From: Oscillospiraceae bacterium
GTDB taxonomy: Bacteria; Bacillota; Clostridia; UBA1381
NCBI GenBank assembly: GCA_022508725.1
Contig: JAFLUR010000016.1
Span: forward strand, 4,802-14,728
Length of the DNA stretch: 9,927 bases
Reading direction: 5' to 3'
Below, piece after piece: positions 1 to 6,982 of this stretch. The translations under genes and the position numbers were made by a program. Under the pieces are notes generated by a model, which worked only from the letters and a program-made list of their open reading frames with translations, made no database searches and was not told where the DNA came from. Each line of letters starts with the position of its first letter. The stretch's first letter is position 1.

Positions 1-405
1 TTTCTCCGGCTCCCCTATATTGATGAAATCAAACGGATTGCTGCTTTCCACATCGTCAAGCGATACCTCGGGCTCTTTTTCTTCCGTTTTCTCCGGCTCT
101 CCTATATTGATGAACTCAAACGGGTTACTGTTTTCAACATCGTCAAGCGATACCTCGGCTTCCTTTTCTTCCGTTTTTTCAGGCTCTCCTATATCGATAA
201 AATCAAACGGGTTACTGTTCTCAACATCGTCAAGCGATACTTCGGCTTCCTTTTCCTCCGGCTTTTCCGTTTTTTCAGGCTCTCCTATATCGATAAAATT
301 AAACGGATTGCTGTTTTCCACATCACTAAGCGATACTTCGGCTTCCTTTTCCTCCGGCTTTTCCGTTTTTTCAGGCTCTCCTATATCGATGAAATCAAAC
401 GGATT
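1..405 (-). repeat. In-frame 87/96-bp tandem repeats encoding NPF-x-FI-x-IGEPEK units
   Basis: Five units begin with NPF at 397-405, 301-309, 205-213, 118-126 and 31-39 (residues 617, 649, 681, 710, 739). The spacings are 96, 96, 87 and 87 bp, i.e. 32, 32, 29 and 29 residues. The two lengths differ by one 9-bp, three-residue indel in the KTE(KPE)EKE stretch. Positions 232-294 and 328-390 are identical over 63 bp, so the array expanded recently or is being homogenised. The unit core is NPF(D/N/E)FI(D/N)IGEPEKTE, followed by EVSL(D/S)DVE. The array continues beyond the left edge, so the total copy number is unknown. Confidence 0.93.
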
Positions 406-2253
406 GCTCGCATTTTCAGTCGCAGCGTCCTCAGACTTCTCTTCCTCATTCATCGGTATGCCCAAATCAAGAGTACCGGTTTCTTTATCATCTTCCTCTA
501 CGGAAACAGGCTCATCAAGCGGTATAAAGCTAAATGCCGAATTACCGCTTTCTTCTTCACCTTTATCATTATCGTTATCGTCCAATGATATAAATTCAAA
601 CGGATTTCTCGCCTCTTCAATTTTCTCTTCCGCCTGTTCGGGCTTTGCCAAAGATATGACGGTATTTTCTCCGGCATCCGGGCTTTCGGTTTTATCAAGC
701 CGAATAATATTCGACTCATTGCCGCTTTCCGCGCTGTTATCTTCTTCTGACGGCTTGGTTAAATTGATAAATAACGATTCATCCCCGGATTCTCTTACGG
801 CATCCTCCTCTGCCTTTCTCGCCGCAAGCGCATTTGCGTTGGTATAATACATAGGCAGTTCTTCTTTTTCCGGCAATGCGTATTTTTCCTTCCGGAATTT
901 TGAAAGTAACGGTATTTTTGACGTAAGCGACGACTTTTCCTGAATTTCTTCCTCTACGGCCTCGATCTCATCAATTTCGGGTTCTATGTATCGAATATAT
1001 ACCTCAGTACGATTGTCATTCATAAACACCTTAAATGCCTGACCGTATATTAACGGAACACCCGCGTTATTGCTGCTTACATGACTGAATCTGACACAGC
1101 AGCCGCCCTTATTCACTACCTTCATACCCGTTTCAAGACCGGATATAATAACTTCCTGCAAATCCAATAACGCTCTTTTCTGTACAATATTATACAGCGA
1201 CTCTGTTTTTCCGTACTCCTCAAGCTCTATGATCTCCTCCGGCTGCGAAATATTGTTTACTATTACCGAAACACCTATCGAACCTGTCAGAGGACGAAGC
1301 TCCATCTTGTTCTTGATCTTATCCTTGAATTTAAGGAATAACGCAAGTATGACCGCAATGGGTATACATATGAGAACCGTTAAAATTATTAAGGGAACAT
1401 TGCTTTTCTGAGCCGTACTCTCAAGAACGACCACATCGATCGGTTCACTTTCTATCGTATCGTTTTTGTATTGAACCAATGCGGTCATTGTCTTTTTTTC
1501 CGCACTGTCCGCTTTATATGTACATTCATAGTTTCCGTTGATATAAAGCATTTCCTTTGTTTCCGTGCCGGAATTACCTTTTATACGCAGCTTTACATTA
1601 AGTCCTTTCAGATCCACGTTTGTTCCGTCCCCGGTAATCTCGGCAATGTATCTCTTATCATCGCCCACCTCAACGACATTTGATGAGGTTTTCAACAATA
1701 TTTTGATCTCATAATCCATATGCGGTATGACAGATACTTCCTGATCCGTCTCGCTCGTCATGTTGATCTTCCACTCACCCATGGCAGGTGAAACCAAATT
1801 TATGATCGTTGCCGAACCGTCCTTCTGTATATTCTGATCGGATGACGGGAGTCCCGACGGACTCAAGATTTCGATCTTAATATCATCGTCATGAACGATT
1901 TTTATATAACCGTTCTTTGCTCCCGTAGATATTTTCAGCGGAAATGTTTTCATACTGCCTGCCGAAAGCTGTACCTTCTGAGCCAATTCCTCATCCGATG
2001 TTTCACTCGAAGAAACCGATGTTCCTTTCGCCGAGGTCCTTGTTTCCGTTTCTCCGTTTTCCCGGTCATTGCCGGCGCTTGTATTTTCGGTATTTTCGGT
2101 ATTTTCGGTATTTTCGGTATTTGCTGTCTGTGCGTTATCCTCCGGCTCCGCATAAACCGCCGACACTCCGACATCGGGAATACCGGCCGGAACAGAGTAC
2201 CCGACTACCACAGCTGTGATAACGGACATGACTGAAATAATGGCTTTCTTCAT
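1..2253 (-). CDS. Repeat-tailed single-pass membrane protein, function unknown (3' end beyond window)
   Basis: I do not recognise a named family. The frame stays open for 751 codons and runs off the left edge. The start is ATG at 2253 with AGGAG (2262-2266) 8 nt upstream. Residues 1-35 look like a Sec signal peptide (MKK, hydrophobic core, cleavage after VYA). Next come an NTE repeat and low-complexity linker, then an extracellular beta-rich region to about 286. One part of it (SPSG, then SPAMGEWKI) recalls the sandwich that follows VWA domains in other surface proteins, but no VWA domain with a MIDAS site is visible. Residues 287-306 form a membrane helix followed by basic residues (KFKDK), giving an outside-in topology. 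A compact cytosolic region (about 313-422) precedes a very acidic, probably disordered tail from about 423 onward with repeated FI-x-L/I motifs. It may be a membrane-anchored scaffold or receptor; that role is inference. It lies downstream of the malic enzyme gene on the same strand. Confidence 0.85.
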   Translation of the reverse strand, partial: MKKAIISVMSVITAVVVGYSVPAGIPDVGVSAVYAEPEDNAQTANTENTENTENTENTSAGNDRENGETETRTSAKGTSVSSSETSDEELAQKVQLSAGSMKTFPLKISTGAKNGYIKIVHDDDIKIEILSPSGLPSSDQNIQKDGSATIINLVSPAMGEWKINMTSETDQEVSVIPHMDYEIKILLKTSSNVVEVGDDKRYIAEITGDGTNVDLKGLNVKLRIKGNSGTETKEMLYINGNYECTYKADSAEKKTMTALVQYKNDTIESEPIDVVVLESTAQKSNVPLIILTVLICIPIAVILALFLKFKDKIKNKMELRPLTGSIGVSVIVNNISQPEEIIELEEYGKTESLYNIVQKRALLDLQEVIISGLETGMKVVNKGGCCVRFSHVSSNNAGVPLIYGQAFKVFMNDNRTEVYIRYIEPEIDEIEAVEEEIQEKSSLTSKIPLLSKFRKEKYALPEKEELPMYYTNANALAARKAEEDAVRESGDESLFINLTKPSEEDNSAESGNESNIIRLDKTESPDAGENTVISLAKPEQAEEKIEEARNPFEFISLDDNDNDKGEEESGNSAFSFIPLDEPVSVEEDDKETGTLDLGIPMNEEEKSEDAATENASNPFDFIDIGEPEKTEKPEEKEAEVSLSDVENSNPFNFIDIGEPEKTEKPEEKEAEVSLDDVENSNPFDFIDIGEPEKTEEKEAEVSLDDVENSNPFEFINIGEPEKTEEKEPEVSLDDVESSNPFDFINIGEPEK
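2081..2122 (-). repeat. 9-bp tandem repeat encoding NTE tripeptides
   Basis: The unit GTATTTTCG (plus strand) occurs four times plus a six-base partial copy, uninterrupted. On the coding strand it reads as Asn-Thr-Glu repeats just after the signal peptide of the membrane protein. Because the unit is 9 bp, gain or loss of copies would change linker length without breaking the frame. Confidence 0.95.
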
Positions 2254-2286
2254 TATAGCATCTCCTTTTCAAACAAAATTTTAATG

Positions 2287-2307
2287 AAAACCTTTGCAAG
2301 GCAAAAG
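2287..2307 (-). terminator. Possible intrinsic terminator after the malic enzyme gene
   Basis: On the minus strand a 7-bp stem with one G-U pair (CTTTTGC / GCAAAGG) and a 3-nt loop is followed by four T and then CATT. It lies between the malic enzyme stop and the ribosome site of the repeat-tailed protein. The T tract is short, so termination may be partial. I could not pick a convincing separate promoter for the downstream gene in 2254-2388, so it may depend on read-through. Confidence 0.4.
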
Positions 2308-2388
2308 CCGCATTAACGAAATTTCAAATAATATTTTATTCCCGAAATATGAACTTTGCCTTATGCGCGCCTATAATATTCGGGAAAA

Positions 2389-3561
2389 TTATATACGCGC
2401 CGCACCGGTTCTTCTTGCCGCGTCCGCAACCGCGCATGATACAGCATCTTTGACCCTTGCATCAAATATATCCGGTATAATATAATCCTCGGAGAGTTCG
2501 GAATCCGATACAAGTCCGGCTATCGCATTTGCCGCGGCAAGCTTCATTTCATCATTTATATCACTTGCCCTTACATCAAGCACTCCTCTGAATACCGCAG
2601 GGAACGCCAACACATTGTTTATCTGATTCGGGAAATCCGATCTTCCCGTTCCGACTACCTTTGCCCCCGCTTTCTTTGCGGCATCCGGCATTATTTCCGG
2701 AACGGGGTTTGCCATTGCAAATATCACGGCATCCTTCGCCATCGTCGCGACCATTTCCTCCGTGAGAATACCCGGCGCCGACACTCCTATAAACACGTCC
2801 GCACCCTTTATCACATCGGCAAGCATTCCCGTCCTGTTTTCCGGATTTGTTATCGTCGTCATGTACTCCTGCTCGCTGTTAAGTCCCTCGCAGCCTCTGT
2901 AAAGCGCGCCCTGTTTATCACAGAGTATAACATTTTTCATTCCCGTCGAAACAAGCAGCTTTGCAATCGCTATCCCCGCGGAACCCGCTCCGTTTACAAC
3001 GGCGGTCGTTTCCCCGGCTTTCCTGTTCGTAAGCCTGAGCGCGTTTATGAGACCGGATAAAACAACAATTGCCGTTCCGTGCTGATCGTCATGAAATATC
3101 GGTATATCGCATATTTCCTTCAGCCGTCTTTCGATCTCAAAGCATCTCGGAGCCGATATATCCTCAAGATTTATTCCTCCGAAGCTTCCGGCTATATTTT
3201 TTATCGTATTTACGATCTCGTCGGTATCCTTTGAACGTATGCAAAGAGGAAACGCATCTACTCCGCCCATTTCCTTAAATAACGCACATTTGCCTTCCAT
3301 AACCGGCATTCCCGCCTCGGGACCTATATCCCCCAGTCCCAAAACCGCGGTCCCGTCGGTTATAACGGCAACCGTATTCGACCGTCCCGTATATGTATAG
3401 GATAGATCCTTATCTTTTGCTATCTCAAGACAAGGCGCCGCCACCCCGGGAGTATATGCCACCGAAAGCTCTTCGCGATTTGTTATCCTCGCTTTCGATA
3501 CAATTGCAATTTTTCCATGCCACTGCCTGTGCATATCCAGCGCATATTCATTTTTATCCAT
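2389..3561 (-). CDS. NAD(P)-dependent malic enzyme (oxaloacetate-decarboxylating malate dehydrogenase)
   Basis: This cytosolic enzyme oxidatively decarboxylates malate to pyruvate and CO2, reducing NAD(P)+ and linking C4 acids to pyruvate. The 390-residue length fits the short bacterial malic enzymes. Visible features in order are the catalytic Tyr in AYTPGV (Tyr36), the catalytic Lys in EGKCALF (Lys91), metal ligands in NLEDI (Glu133, Asp134) and HDDQHGTA (Asp158-Asp159), a Rossmann fold with GAGSAG (191-196), MANPVPEI (283-290) and PNQINN (311-316). Asp215 at the end of the second Rossmann strand (VILCD) suggests preference for NAD over NADP; that is inference. I chose ATG 3561 because AGGAGGG (3567-3573) lies 5 nt upstream. 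An in-frame GTG at 3663 would add 34 residues absent from the family core and has no ribosome site. No key residue is missing. Confidence 0.95.
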   Translation of the reverse strand: MDKNEYALDMHRQWHGKIAIVSKARITNREELSVAYTPGVAAPCLEIAKDKDLSYTYTGRSNTVAVITDGTAVLGLGDIGPEAGMPVMEGKCALFKEMGGVDAFPLCIRSKDTDEIVNTIKNIAGSFGGINLEDISAPRCFEIERRLKEICDIPIFHDDQHGTAIVVLSGLINALRLTNRKAGETTAVVNGAGSAGIAIAKLLVSTGMKNVILCDKQGALYRGCEGLNSEQEYMTTITNPENRTGMLADVIKGADVFIGVSAPGILTEEMVATMAKDAVIFAMANPVPEIMPDAAKKAGAKVVGTGRSDFPNQINNVLAFPAVFRGVLDVRASDINDEMKLAAANAIAGLVSDSELSEDYIIPDIFDARVKDAVSCAVADAARRTGAARI

Positions 3562-3684
3562 AACTACCCTCCTGATTACATATAACAAATTTATAGAAAA
3601 ATTCCGCGTGATCCGACACATACCATCACCTAAAAAAAATAATGGTTGATTTTTCCTCTGCACAGTTATATTTTATTTATTATT

Positions 3685-3713
3685 ATTATAATATATTTAT
3701 TATTAATATTCAA
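3685..3713 (-). promoter_or_regulatory. Housekeeping promoter of the malic enzyme gene
   Basis: On the minus strand TTGAAT (3708-3713) and TATAAT (3685-3690) are separated by exactly 17 bp in a stretch made almost only of A and T (3668-3730). Transcription would start near 3678 and leave a leader of roughly 115 nt before the ATG at 3561. I see no riboswitch I can name in that leader. An 8-T run and a weak ACCAT/ATGGT pairing are its only landmarks. Confidence 0.72.
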
Positions 3714-3799
3714 TACATAATAATATAAATTTGTTTGCAGTATTGTTACATTTTGATTATCCCGCGCCGTATATCTGAAACAATAGCTTTCCCAAATCC

Positions 3800-3823
3800 A
3801 AAAAAGCCGCAAATCGCGGCTTT
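3800..3823 (-). terminator. Intrinsic terminator of the comEA-recD2 unit
   Basis: On the minus strand an 8-bp perfect stem (AAAGCCGC / GCGGCTTT) with a 5-nt loop runs into a six-T tract, 20 bp past the recD2 stop codon. Position, GC-rich stem core and T tract all fit a rho-independent terminator. It separates recD2 from the malic enzyme promoter. Confidence 0.88.
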
Positions 3824-3842
3824 CGGCATAAAATCAAAAAAA

Positions 3843-6092
3843 TCAGATATTCTCAAATACATTCTCCCGGAACGCATCGGCAAAAACCCTCATACGCTCC
3901 TCCAGCGCCGTAAATCTTTCACGTCTGCTGTTATTCTCCACCATGCGTTTCACCGCAGACTCGCTCCCCACAAGCACCACCATATCCTTCGCTCTTGTAA
4001 CGGCTGTGTAAAACAAATTCCTGCACATAAGGGCAGGCGCAAAATGATATACCGGCATGACCACGACCGGGAATTCACTTCCCTGACTCTTATGCACCGT
4101 TATCGCATATGACAGCTCCAACTCGTCAAGACCGGAAAAACCGTAGATCACACGTCTTGTATCGTCAAAAATAATTGTCATAGCCTTTTCCCCTGTGTCT
4201 ATTTCTTCTATAATACCCATATCTCCGTTGAATATCCCATAGCCGCTTTCTCCGTCATCCGTTGTCCATTCGATATCGTAATTATTTTTTATCTGCATTA
4301 CCTTATCGCCCTCACGGAAACAAATTTTTCCGTGTTTATGCTCCTTTTTGCCCTTTGCCGGCGGGTTAAGCTCCCTCTGCAAGATACCGTTGAGCGCTAT
4401 AACTCCCGTGTTTCCCTTTTTCATGGGCGACAACACCTGTATGCTTATCACCGGATCGAGTCCGTAGCTCGACGGCAGTCTGCTCCTGCAAAGCTCGGAC
4501 ACCGTAAATGCAATATCCGCCGCGTTATCCCTTGACAGGAAAAAGAAATCCTTGTTTCTGCATTTCAGCTCCGGCTGTTCTCCCGAATTTATCCTATGCG
4601 CGTTCACAACAATGAGACTTTCCTCCGCCTGACGGAATATCCTGTCAAGACGCACCGTTTCCACAACGCCGCTTTTTATAATATCGGAAAGAACATTTCC
4701 CGCTCCCACACTCGGCAGCTGGTCCGCGTCTCCGGATAAAATGAGCTTTGTTCCCGGACGTATCGCTCTCAGAAGAGAATTCATCAGCATAATATCCACC
4801 ATACTCATTTCATCTACTATTATAACATCCGCATCAACGGGATCGTTTTCATCCCTTTCAAATACCCGGCTCTCACCGTCGCCGCTCCCGCACATTTTCA
4901 AAAGACGATGTATTGTCTGCGCCTCCAGTCCCGTGACCTCGGACATTCTCTTTGCCGCCCGTCCGGTCGGCGCCGCAAGAACTATTTTAAGGGAACAATA
5001 CCGCATTACCTTTATTATGGTGTTTATCGTTGTTGTTTTACCCGTTCCGGGACCTCCGGTCAGAACCGTAACTCCGTTTTCCGCCGCCGTGATCACCGCG
5101 CTGCGCTGTTCTCCCGCAAGTATAATTCCCGTTTCGTTCTCCGCTTTTTCGATAAGCTCCTCTATCATTGCGCCGCTTATATCCCTCTGCTTATATTCCG
5201 CAAGATACAGCAGCTTTTTTGCCGTATTCACCTCCGCCGAATAATATGACGACAAATAACAGACCGTCTTTCCGTTCACCTCATCCGTATATACGCTCCT
5301 GTCTGCGACAAGCGACACAACGGCGTTTTCTATCTCGTCCTCATCCACGTCAAGATTGTATGCGGAATGTTCTTCAAGCAGATCCTTCGGCATATATGTA
5401 TGCCCGTCATCATACGCGGCGGACGCAAGGATATATTTTATCCCCGCTCTGAGCCTTTCGATACTGTTCTTCGGTATCCCTCTCGTAAATGCGATGTTAT
5501 CAGCCGTTTTAAAGCCTATACCCAATACCTTTTCCGACAATATATAAGGATTTTCCTTTATTTTTTCGACTGCGTCGCTGCCGAGTATCTTATAAACCTT
5601 TGCCGCGACGTTGACCGATATATGATATTGCTGCAAAAACATGATAACATTCTGCATACCTTGTATCTTTGCAAAATCCTCGCTTATCCGGGCGGCTTTC
5701 TTTTTGCTTATTCCCTTTATCTCCGCAAGCCGCTCAGGCTGTGCAAGCATGACCGTGAAAACGTCCTTTCCGAATTTTTCCACAAGCCTTGCCGCCGTTG
5801 TTTCTCCTATACCCGGGATCGCTCCCGATGCAAGATATGTTTCGATCGACTCTTCATCCGACGGCATGACCAACTCATAAAAATCCACATGAAACTGCTC
5901 TCCGTAAGAGGGATTTTCCGTCCACGAACCCGTAAGCAGCACGCCCATGCCCTCGGTAACATACGGCATTATTCCGACCGCCGTGAAATATCCGTGTTTA
6001 TCTCCTCCGTATATGTCACACACCGTATATCCGTTGTCCTCATTACGGTATATTATATTTTCCGCAACACCCTCTATATGAAATATATCCAT
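3843..6092 (-). CDS. recD2: RecD2-type ATP-dependent DNA helicase
   Basis: This is a superfamily 1B 5'-3' DNA helicase of the RecD2/YrrC family, which acts in DNA repair and fork maintenance independently of RecBC. The 749 residues show an N-terminal beta-rich domain, helix-hairpin-helix repeats starting at GIPGIGETTAARL (about 86-98), Walker A GGPGTGKT (346-353, Lys352), Walker B with VDE (Asp427-Glu428), the GDADQLPSVG motif, and the C-terminal VHKSQGSEF (about 666-674) and FYTAVTRAK (694-702) motifs. The last supplies the arginine of motif VI (Arg700). All helicase motifs are intact. I preferred ATG 6092 over the in-frame ATG at 6152 because GGGAGGG (6099-6105) sits 6 nt before it and family homology starts there. 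The gene follows comEA by 78 bp and is probably cotranscribed with it. Confidence 0.95.
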   Translation of the reverse strand: MDIFHIEGVAENIIYRNEDNGYTVCDIYGGDKHGYFTAVGIMPYVTEGMGVLLTGSWTENPSYGEQFHVDFYELVMPSDEESIETYLASGAIPGIGETTAARLVEKFGKDVFTVMLAQPERLAEIKGISKKKAARISEDFAKIQGMQNVIMFLQQYHISVNVAAKVYKILGSDAVEKIKENPYILSEKVLGIGFKTADNIAFTRGIPKNSIERLRAGIKYILASAAYDDGHTYMPKDLLEEHSAYNLDVDEDEIENAVVSLVADRSVYTDEVNGKTVCYLSSYYSAEVNTAKKLLYLAEYKQRDISGAMIEELIEKAENETGIILAGEQRSAVITAAENGVTVLTGGPGTGKTTTINTIIKVMRYCSLKIVLAAPTGRAAKRMSEVTGLEAQTIHRLLKMCGSGDGESRVFERDENDPVDADVIIVDEMSMVDIMLMNSLLRAIRPGTKLILSGDADQLPSVGAGNVLSDIIKSGVVETVRLDRIFRQAEESLIVVNAHRINSGEQPELKCRNKDFFFLSRDNAADIAFTVSELCRSRLPSSYGLDPVISIQVLSPMKKGNTGVIALNGILQRELNPPAKGKKEHKHGKICFREGDKVMQIKNNYDIEWTTDDGESGYGIFNGDMGIIEEIDTGEKAMTIIFDDTRRVIYGFSGLDELELSYAITVHKSQGSEFPVVVMPVYHFAPALMCRNLFYTAVTRAKDMVVLVGSESAVKRMVENNSRRERFTALEERMRVFADAFRENVFENI

Positions 6093-6170
6093 TTTCTTCC
6101 CTCCCGATAAACCGCCGAATAACACCCGAAAGACTCTCGGATATATTCTCATGCCGGACGTTCCCGTATA

Positions 6171-6755
6171 CTATACCGTTATTTTATCCTTGAAGCGCAA
6201 AAAGGTCTTTTTCCCTATTCCCGATACCTTCATTATATCCTCAACTGTTTTAAAGTTCCCGTTTTCCGTTCTGTAATCCACAATTCTCCGCGAAAGCTTT
6301 TCACCGATACCTTCAAGCTTCATCAGCTCCTCTGCCGACGCGGTATTTATGTTGATAAGCCCGCTCACATCATTCCGTCCCGTATCATCGCGCGGTTTTT
6401 CCGCCGAGACGGCGGACATTTCCGGATTTTCCGGCTGATCCTCCGGCTCCTCCCACAGCTCTGCCGCATTAACCTGCGTATCACCGTTCGACTCTTCCCA
6501 CAGCTCTGCCGCAGTAATCTGCGTATCCGCCGGATTATCCGACCCGTCCCCGCCGTTTTCCGCGATTTCCGGCAGCGGTTCATCTCCTCCCGCACTTATC
6601 TCCGACAGCGAAATCGCCTCATGAAACCGACTTCCGTCATAATATATTTCGGGCTCCTCGGTCTTTTGTATAACAAATCCCATCGCCGCCGCGGCAAGTG
6701 CGGCAGCGACCGCCGCAAAAGCCTTTCTTTTGGGCGTCATCTTTATTTTGATCAT
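6171..6755 (-). CDS. ComEA-like membrane-anchored helix-hairpin-helix DNA-binding protein
   Basis: The C-terminal 60 residues are a ComEA-type tandem helix-hairpin-helix. The first is [16 protein letters not shown] (136-151) and the second runs through [14 protein letters not shown] (168-181). This fold binds DNA non-specifically. Residues 11-29 form an Ala-rich N-terminal membrane helix after a basic start, so the domain probably sits outside the membrane. ComEA in Gram-positives captures DNA during transformation. The middle (31-130) is an acidic Pro/Glu-rich linker with a duplicated DTQ..AAELWEE segment, and the SLBB domain usual in longer ComEA proteins is not evident. I chose ATG 6755 because GAGG (6763-6766) lies 7 nt upstream; an ATG at 6773 adds six residues without a good site. 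A role in DNA uptake is inferred from family; no comEC or other competence gene is in view. Confidence 0.85.
   Translation of the reverse strand: MIKIKMTPKRKAFAAVAAALAAAAMGFVIQKTEEPEIYYDGSRFHEAISLSEISAGGDEPLPEIAENGGDGSDNPADTQITAAELWEESNGDTQVNAAELWEEPEDQPENPEMSAVSAEKPRDDTGRNDVSGLININTASAEELMKLEGIGEKLSRRIVDYRTENGNFKTVEDIMKVSGIGKKTFLRFKDKITV
6450..6527 (-). repeat. 45-bp-period duplication inside the comEA-like gene
   Basis: Segments 6450-6482 and 6495-6527 (plus strand) match at all but a few of 33 positions with a 45-bp offset. They encode [12 protein letters not shown] and [12 protein letters not shown], 15 residues apart, in the linker between the membrane helix and the DNA-binding domain. 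The duplication lies within the extracellular spacer and keeps the frame. Confidence 0.85.
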
Positions 6756-6787
6756 AAAACAACCTCGTATCATTTAATATCATAACT

Positions 6788-6816
6788 ATTATAATACATC
6801 GCAATAAATTTTTCAA
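6788..6816 (-). promoter_or_regulatory. Housekeeping promoter of comEA-recD2
   Basis: On the minus strand TTGAAA (6811-6816) and a perfect TATAAT (6788-6793) are 17 bp apart, an almost ideal sigma-A promoter. The start point would be near 6781, about 26 nt ahead of the chosen ATG. Vegetative transcription of comEA and recD2 is therefore expected. Confidence 0.8.
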
Positions 6817-6832
6817 GTGTAATAAAAAATTA

Positions 6833-6862
6833 TCATATAACATTCAAAATCTCATATACATA
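6833..6862 (+). promoter_or_regulatory. Possible sigma-E promoter of spoIVA
   Basis: TCATATA (6833-6839) matches the sigma-E -35 pattern KMATATT at six of seven positions. TATACATA (6855-6862), 15 bp later, partly matches the -10 pattern CATACAMT through its ATACA core. In Bacillus subtilis spoIVA is transcribed in the mother cell by sigma-E, so the match is expected, but the -10 is imperfect and the region is A/T-rich. The start would be near 6869, giving a leader of about 110 nt. Confidence 0.35.
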
Positions 6863-6881
6863 TAAGCAGAAGTAAATATTC

Positions 6882-6958
6882 AAGCAAACAACGGCAGGGA
6901 AATTGCCCGGACAGCCGTAATGCAAATTCTCCGATATGACCGGAAAATTCGTTTGCTT
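6882..6958 (+). other. Inverted-repeat-rich leader of spoIVA, possible three-way RNA fold
   Basis: An 8-bp inverted repeat, AAGCAAAC (6882-6889) and GTTTGCTT (6951-6958), encloses two smaller hairpins. The first is ACGGC/GCCGT (6891-6895, 6914-6918) with an inner GGG/CCC. The second is AATTCTCCG/CGGAAAATT (6925-6933, 6941-6949) with one mismatch and a 7-nt loop. Together they form a three-way junction just before the ribosome site GGAGG (6971-6975). There is no T tract, so it is not an intrinsic terminator. It matches no riboswitch class I can name. Confidence 0.35.
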
Positions 6959-6982
6959 TAAAAACAATAAGGAGGATAAATA

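Noticed and set aside
1..405. Regularly spaced repeats that could suggest a CRISPR array
   Set aside because: The units are contiguous, coding and in frame, and the whole unit is repeated with no unique spacers. No cas genes are present.
20..847. Plus-strand 275-codon open frame rich in Ser and Phe, with repeats
   Set aside because: It is the antisense shadow of the repeat tail. The minus frame has a signal peptide, membrane helix, ribosome site and sensible repeat units, while this frame is low-complexity with no ribosome site.
3562..3663. 34-residue N-terminal extension of the malic enzyme from a GTG
   Set aside because: There is no ribosome site before the GTG, a strong AGGAGGG precedes the internal ATG, and the extension matches nothing in the family.
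3562..3684. Malic enzyme leader as a riboswitch
   Set aside because: Only weak short pairings are visible and I cannot match any known class. A leader of this length is not evidence by itself.
5367..6110. Plus-strand 247-codon open frame opposite recD2
   Set aside because: It lies wholly antisense to the helicase motif-bearing frame, has an Arg/His/Tyr-rich composition typical of a shadow frame, and shows no recognisable domain.
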